DNA of 64,000 bases from Vigna angularis (Eukaryota; Streptophyta; Magnoliopsida; Fabales; Fabaceae), in assembly GCF_016808095.1 (NCBI RefSeq), contig NC_068979.1, positions 25,324,460-25,388,459 on the forward strand. Direction: 5' to 3'. The notes below the pieces were generated by a model. It saw only the letters and a list, made by a program, of their open reading frames with translations. It made no database searches and was not told where the DNA came from. Each line of letters opens with the position of its first letter. Position 1 is the stretch's first letter. This document shows positions 62,616 to 64,000 of the stretch, piece after piece. A program made the translations under genes and the position numbers.

Positions 62616-64000
62616 CTGCAGAAAGTTAACATAAGTATTGTTAGCAGTATCATAATTTAAAATCTTAAATTATGTTGTCAGTGTTTGTATAAACACTGTG
62701 CTTGTAATTGTTCCTCTAAGATCATCACACAATATTTTGGTGAAGTACAAAAGTGATCCGCAAAAATTGATAAAATTTTAGTTGTAAAACTTTCTATCCC
62801 TGCTTAATTTCATGTTGTTAATGAGGCTCTAAAAATATTTAAGATTTCATTAATTATAGAAGTATTAATTTGTACAGGACATTTGGACCATCTCACTATG
62901 AATTAATATATATTTTTATGGAAAAAAATATTTTTTAAAATAAATCTTACTAAAAATTTGAGATTAGTCACCATTCTCATTACTTAGAGAGAGTTAGTTT
63001 GAGGTTTTATTTTATATTTGAGTTAAAGATATAATAAAAATGTTTGGATATGAGCTTTAAAAGAAATTTTGGAAGAAAAAAATGTGAAAAAAATTGACTT
63101 CTTCATGAATTAAAATTAGTTTATACACTCATTAAAAATAAAATTTTTAAGCTATATAATAGAACTTGTACATATTAATTTATACATAAATTAAAGTAAC
63201 TTATATAGAGATATCAATTTTAATTTTTTTTTCGTATTTTTATTTTGTAGAAGTCCATGTGAGAAAAATTTTCTAAACACATATCTAGTAATTTATTAAC
63301 TCAATTTAATCCATAGTCATACTCACCCTTTTATTTTAAATAACCAAACTAGTAATATAGTCAACATCTATTTAAAATAAAATAAAAAAAATCAGAAATC
63401 ATTAGTATCCGAAAAATAATGTTAAAAGAATTACTCTTTAGTTTTACTGCTTTATTTTTTAAACTAACTATTCTAATGAATTAGCCAATTTTAATCATTA
63501 GATTTAAAAACAGTAACTTTTGAAACCTTTTTTTTCTAAATAGTTTGATTTACTCCTGTGTGAGTATCTCTTATCACAATCACAGCAATCTAAAATTATA
63601 AATCCTGAACTTAATCTGAACACCCTTTTATTTTCTTAAAACAAACATTTAGATGCGAATTTTCTATTCAAATTTCCAAATGTTAATATGAATCCTGTAC
63701 GACCATGTGACTTTATAATCTGATGAACTCATACATAATTTACAAGAGACACATATTAATAATCAAAATAGTTATAAAAACAAATTATGTTGGATTTAAA
63801 ATATATTATAATTTCAGAGAGTGATGATCAGAATCTAACAGTAGTGATAGACTATAAAAGAAAATTAGGCCAACTGGCACATGGAATATCCAATCTGGAG
63901 ACAAGACTAAGACAATTTATGGTCTGAATTTTTAGAACCAAACATGTCTTATCAAACAGTTGAAGTCTGGCAACGATTTACACCTATACTGTTAGCTAAT
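62616..64000 (-). other. Intron of the SEP-type gene (continues past the window)
   Basis: No 100-nt or 65-nt K-domain exon and no MADS exon could be found here, so the stretch is read as one intron. It is AT-rich. Confidence 0.6.

Overview
The window is nuclear DNA of a flowering plant. It is AT-rich, with spliced genes, LTR retrotransposons and many long (TA)n tracts. A dicot legume of the Phaseoleae (Vigna/Phaseolus/Glycine group) is the best guess: the motif TGTAATCGATTACA, common in those genomes, occurs near 37110, and the gene content fits. The genus is inference only.

Layout. 1-10700: a tRNA-Leu(AAG), a 5'-truncated Ty1/copia relic (about 4110-6260) between two diverged copies of one non-coding segment, a small two-exon RNase H-like gene (8825-9669), and a decayed copia gag fragment. 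10714-19495: a nearly complete, recent Ty3/gypsy element (Tekay/Del-type chromovirus) on the minus strand, with a TAATA target duplication, tRNA-iMet primer site, LTRs of unequal length and two in-frame stops in the polyprotein. 20316-26690: two intron-less malectin-like (CrRLK1L-type) receptor kinases in tandem on the minus strand; an inverted repeat of about 245 bp brackets the second. 30589-31682: a three-exon universal stress protein gene. 33800-39650: (TA)n and (TG)n repeats, a decayed RING gene copy split by a long-TIR DNA transposon, and the intact four-exon RING-H2 gene. 41220-42520: a copia 5' relic with primer site, gag and zinc knuckle. 44957-48649: a complete eight-exon APETALA1-type MADS-box gene. 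53758-55358: a non-autonomous CACTA transposon. 61193 to beyond the right edge: the last four exons of a SEPALLATA-type MADS-box gene.

How the genes relate. The two MADS-box genes lie head-to-tail on one strand. This is the conserved SEP-AP1/SQUA pairing of angiosperms (compare RIN and MACROCALYX in tomato); such proteins assemble in floral quartets. The two receptor kinases are tandem paralogues for cell-wall sensing at the plasma membrane. The other genes are unlinked housekeeping or stress functions. I found no new multi-gene system. The less ordinary signals are structural: a RING duplication carrying an internally repetitive Mutator-like insertion, the CACTA element with its reiterated hairpin motifs and GC-rich core, two long hairpins, a GAACG-rich gypsy element, and an AP1 protein ending exactly where the prenylation box would continue.
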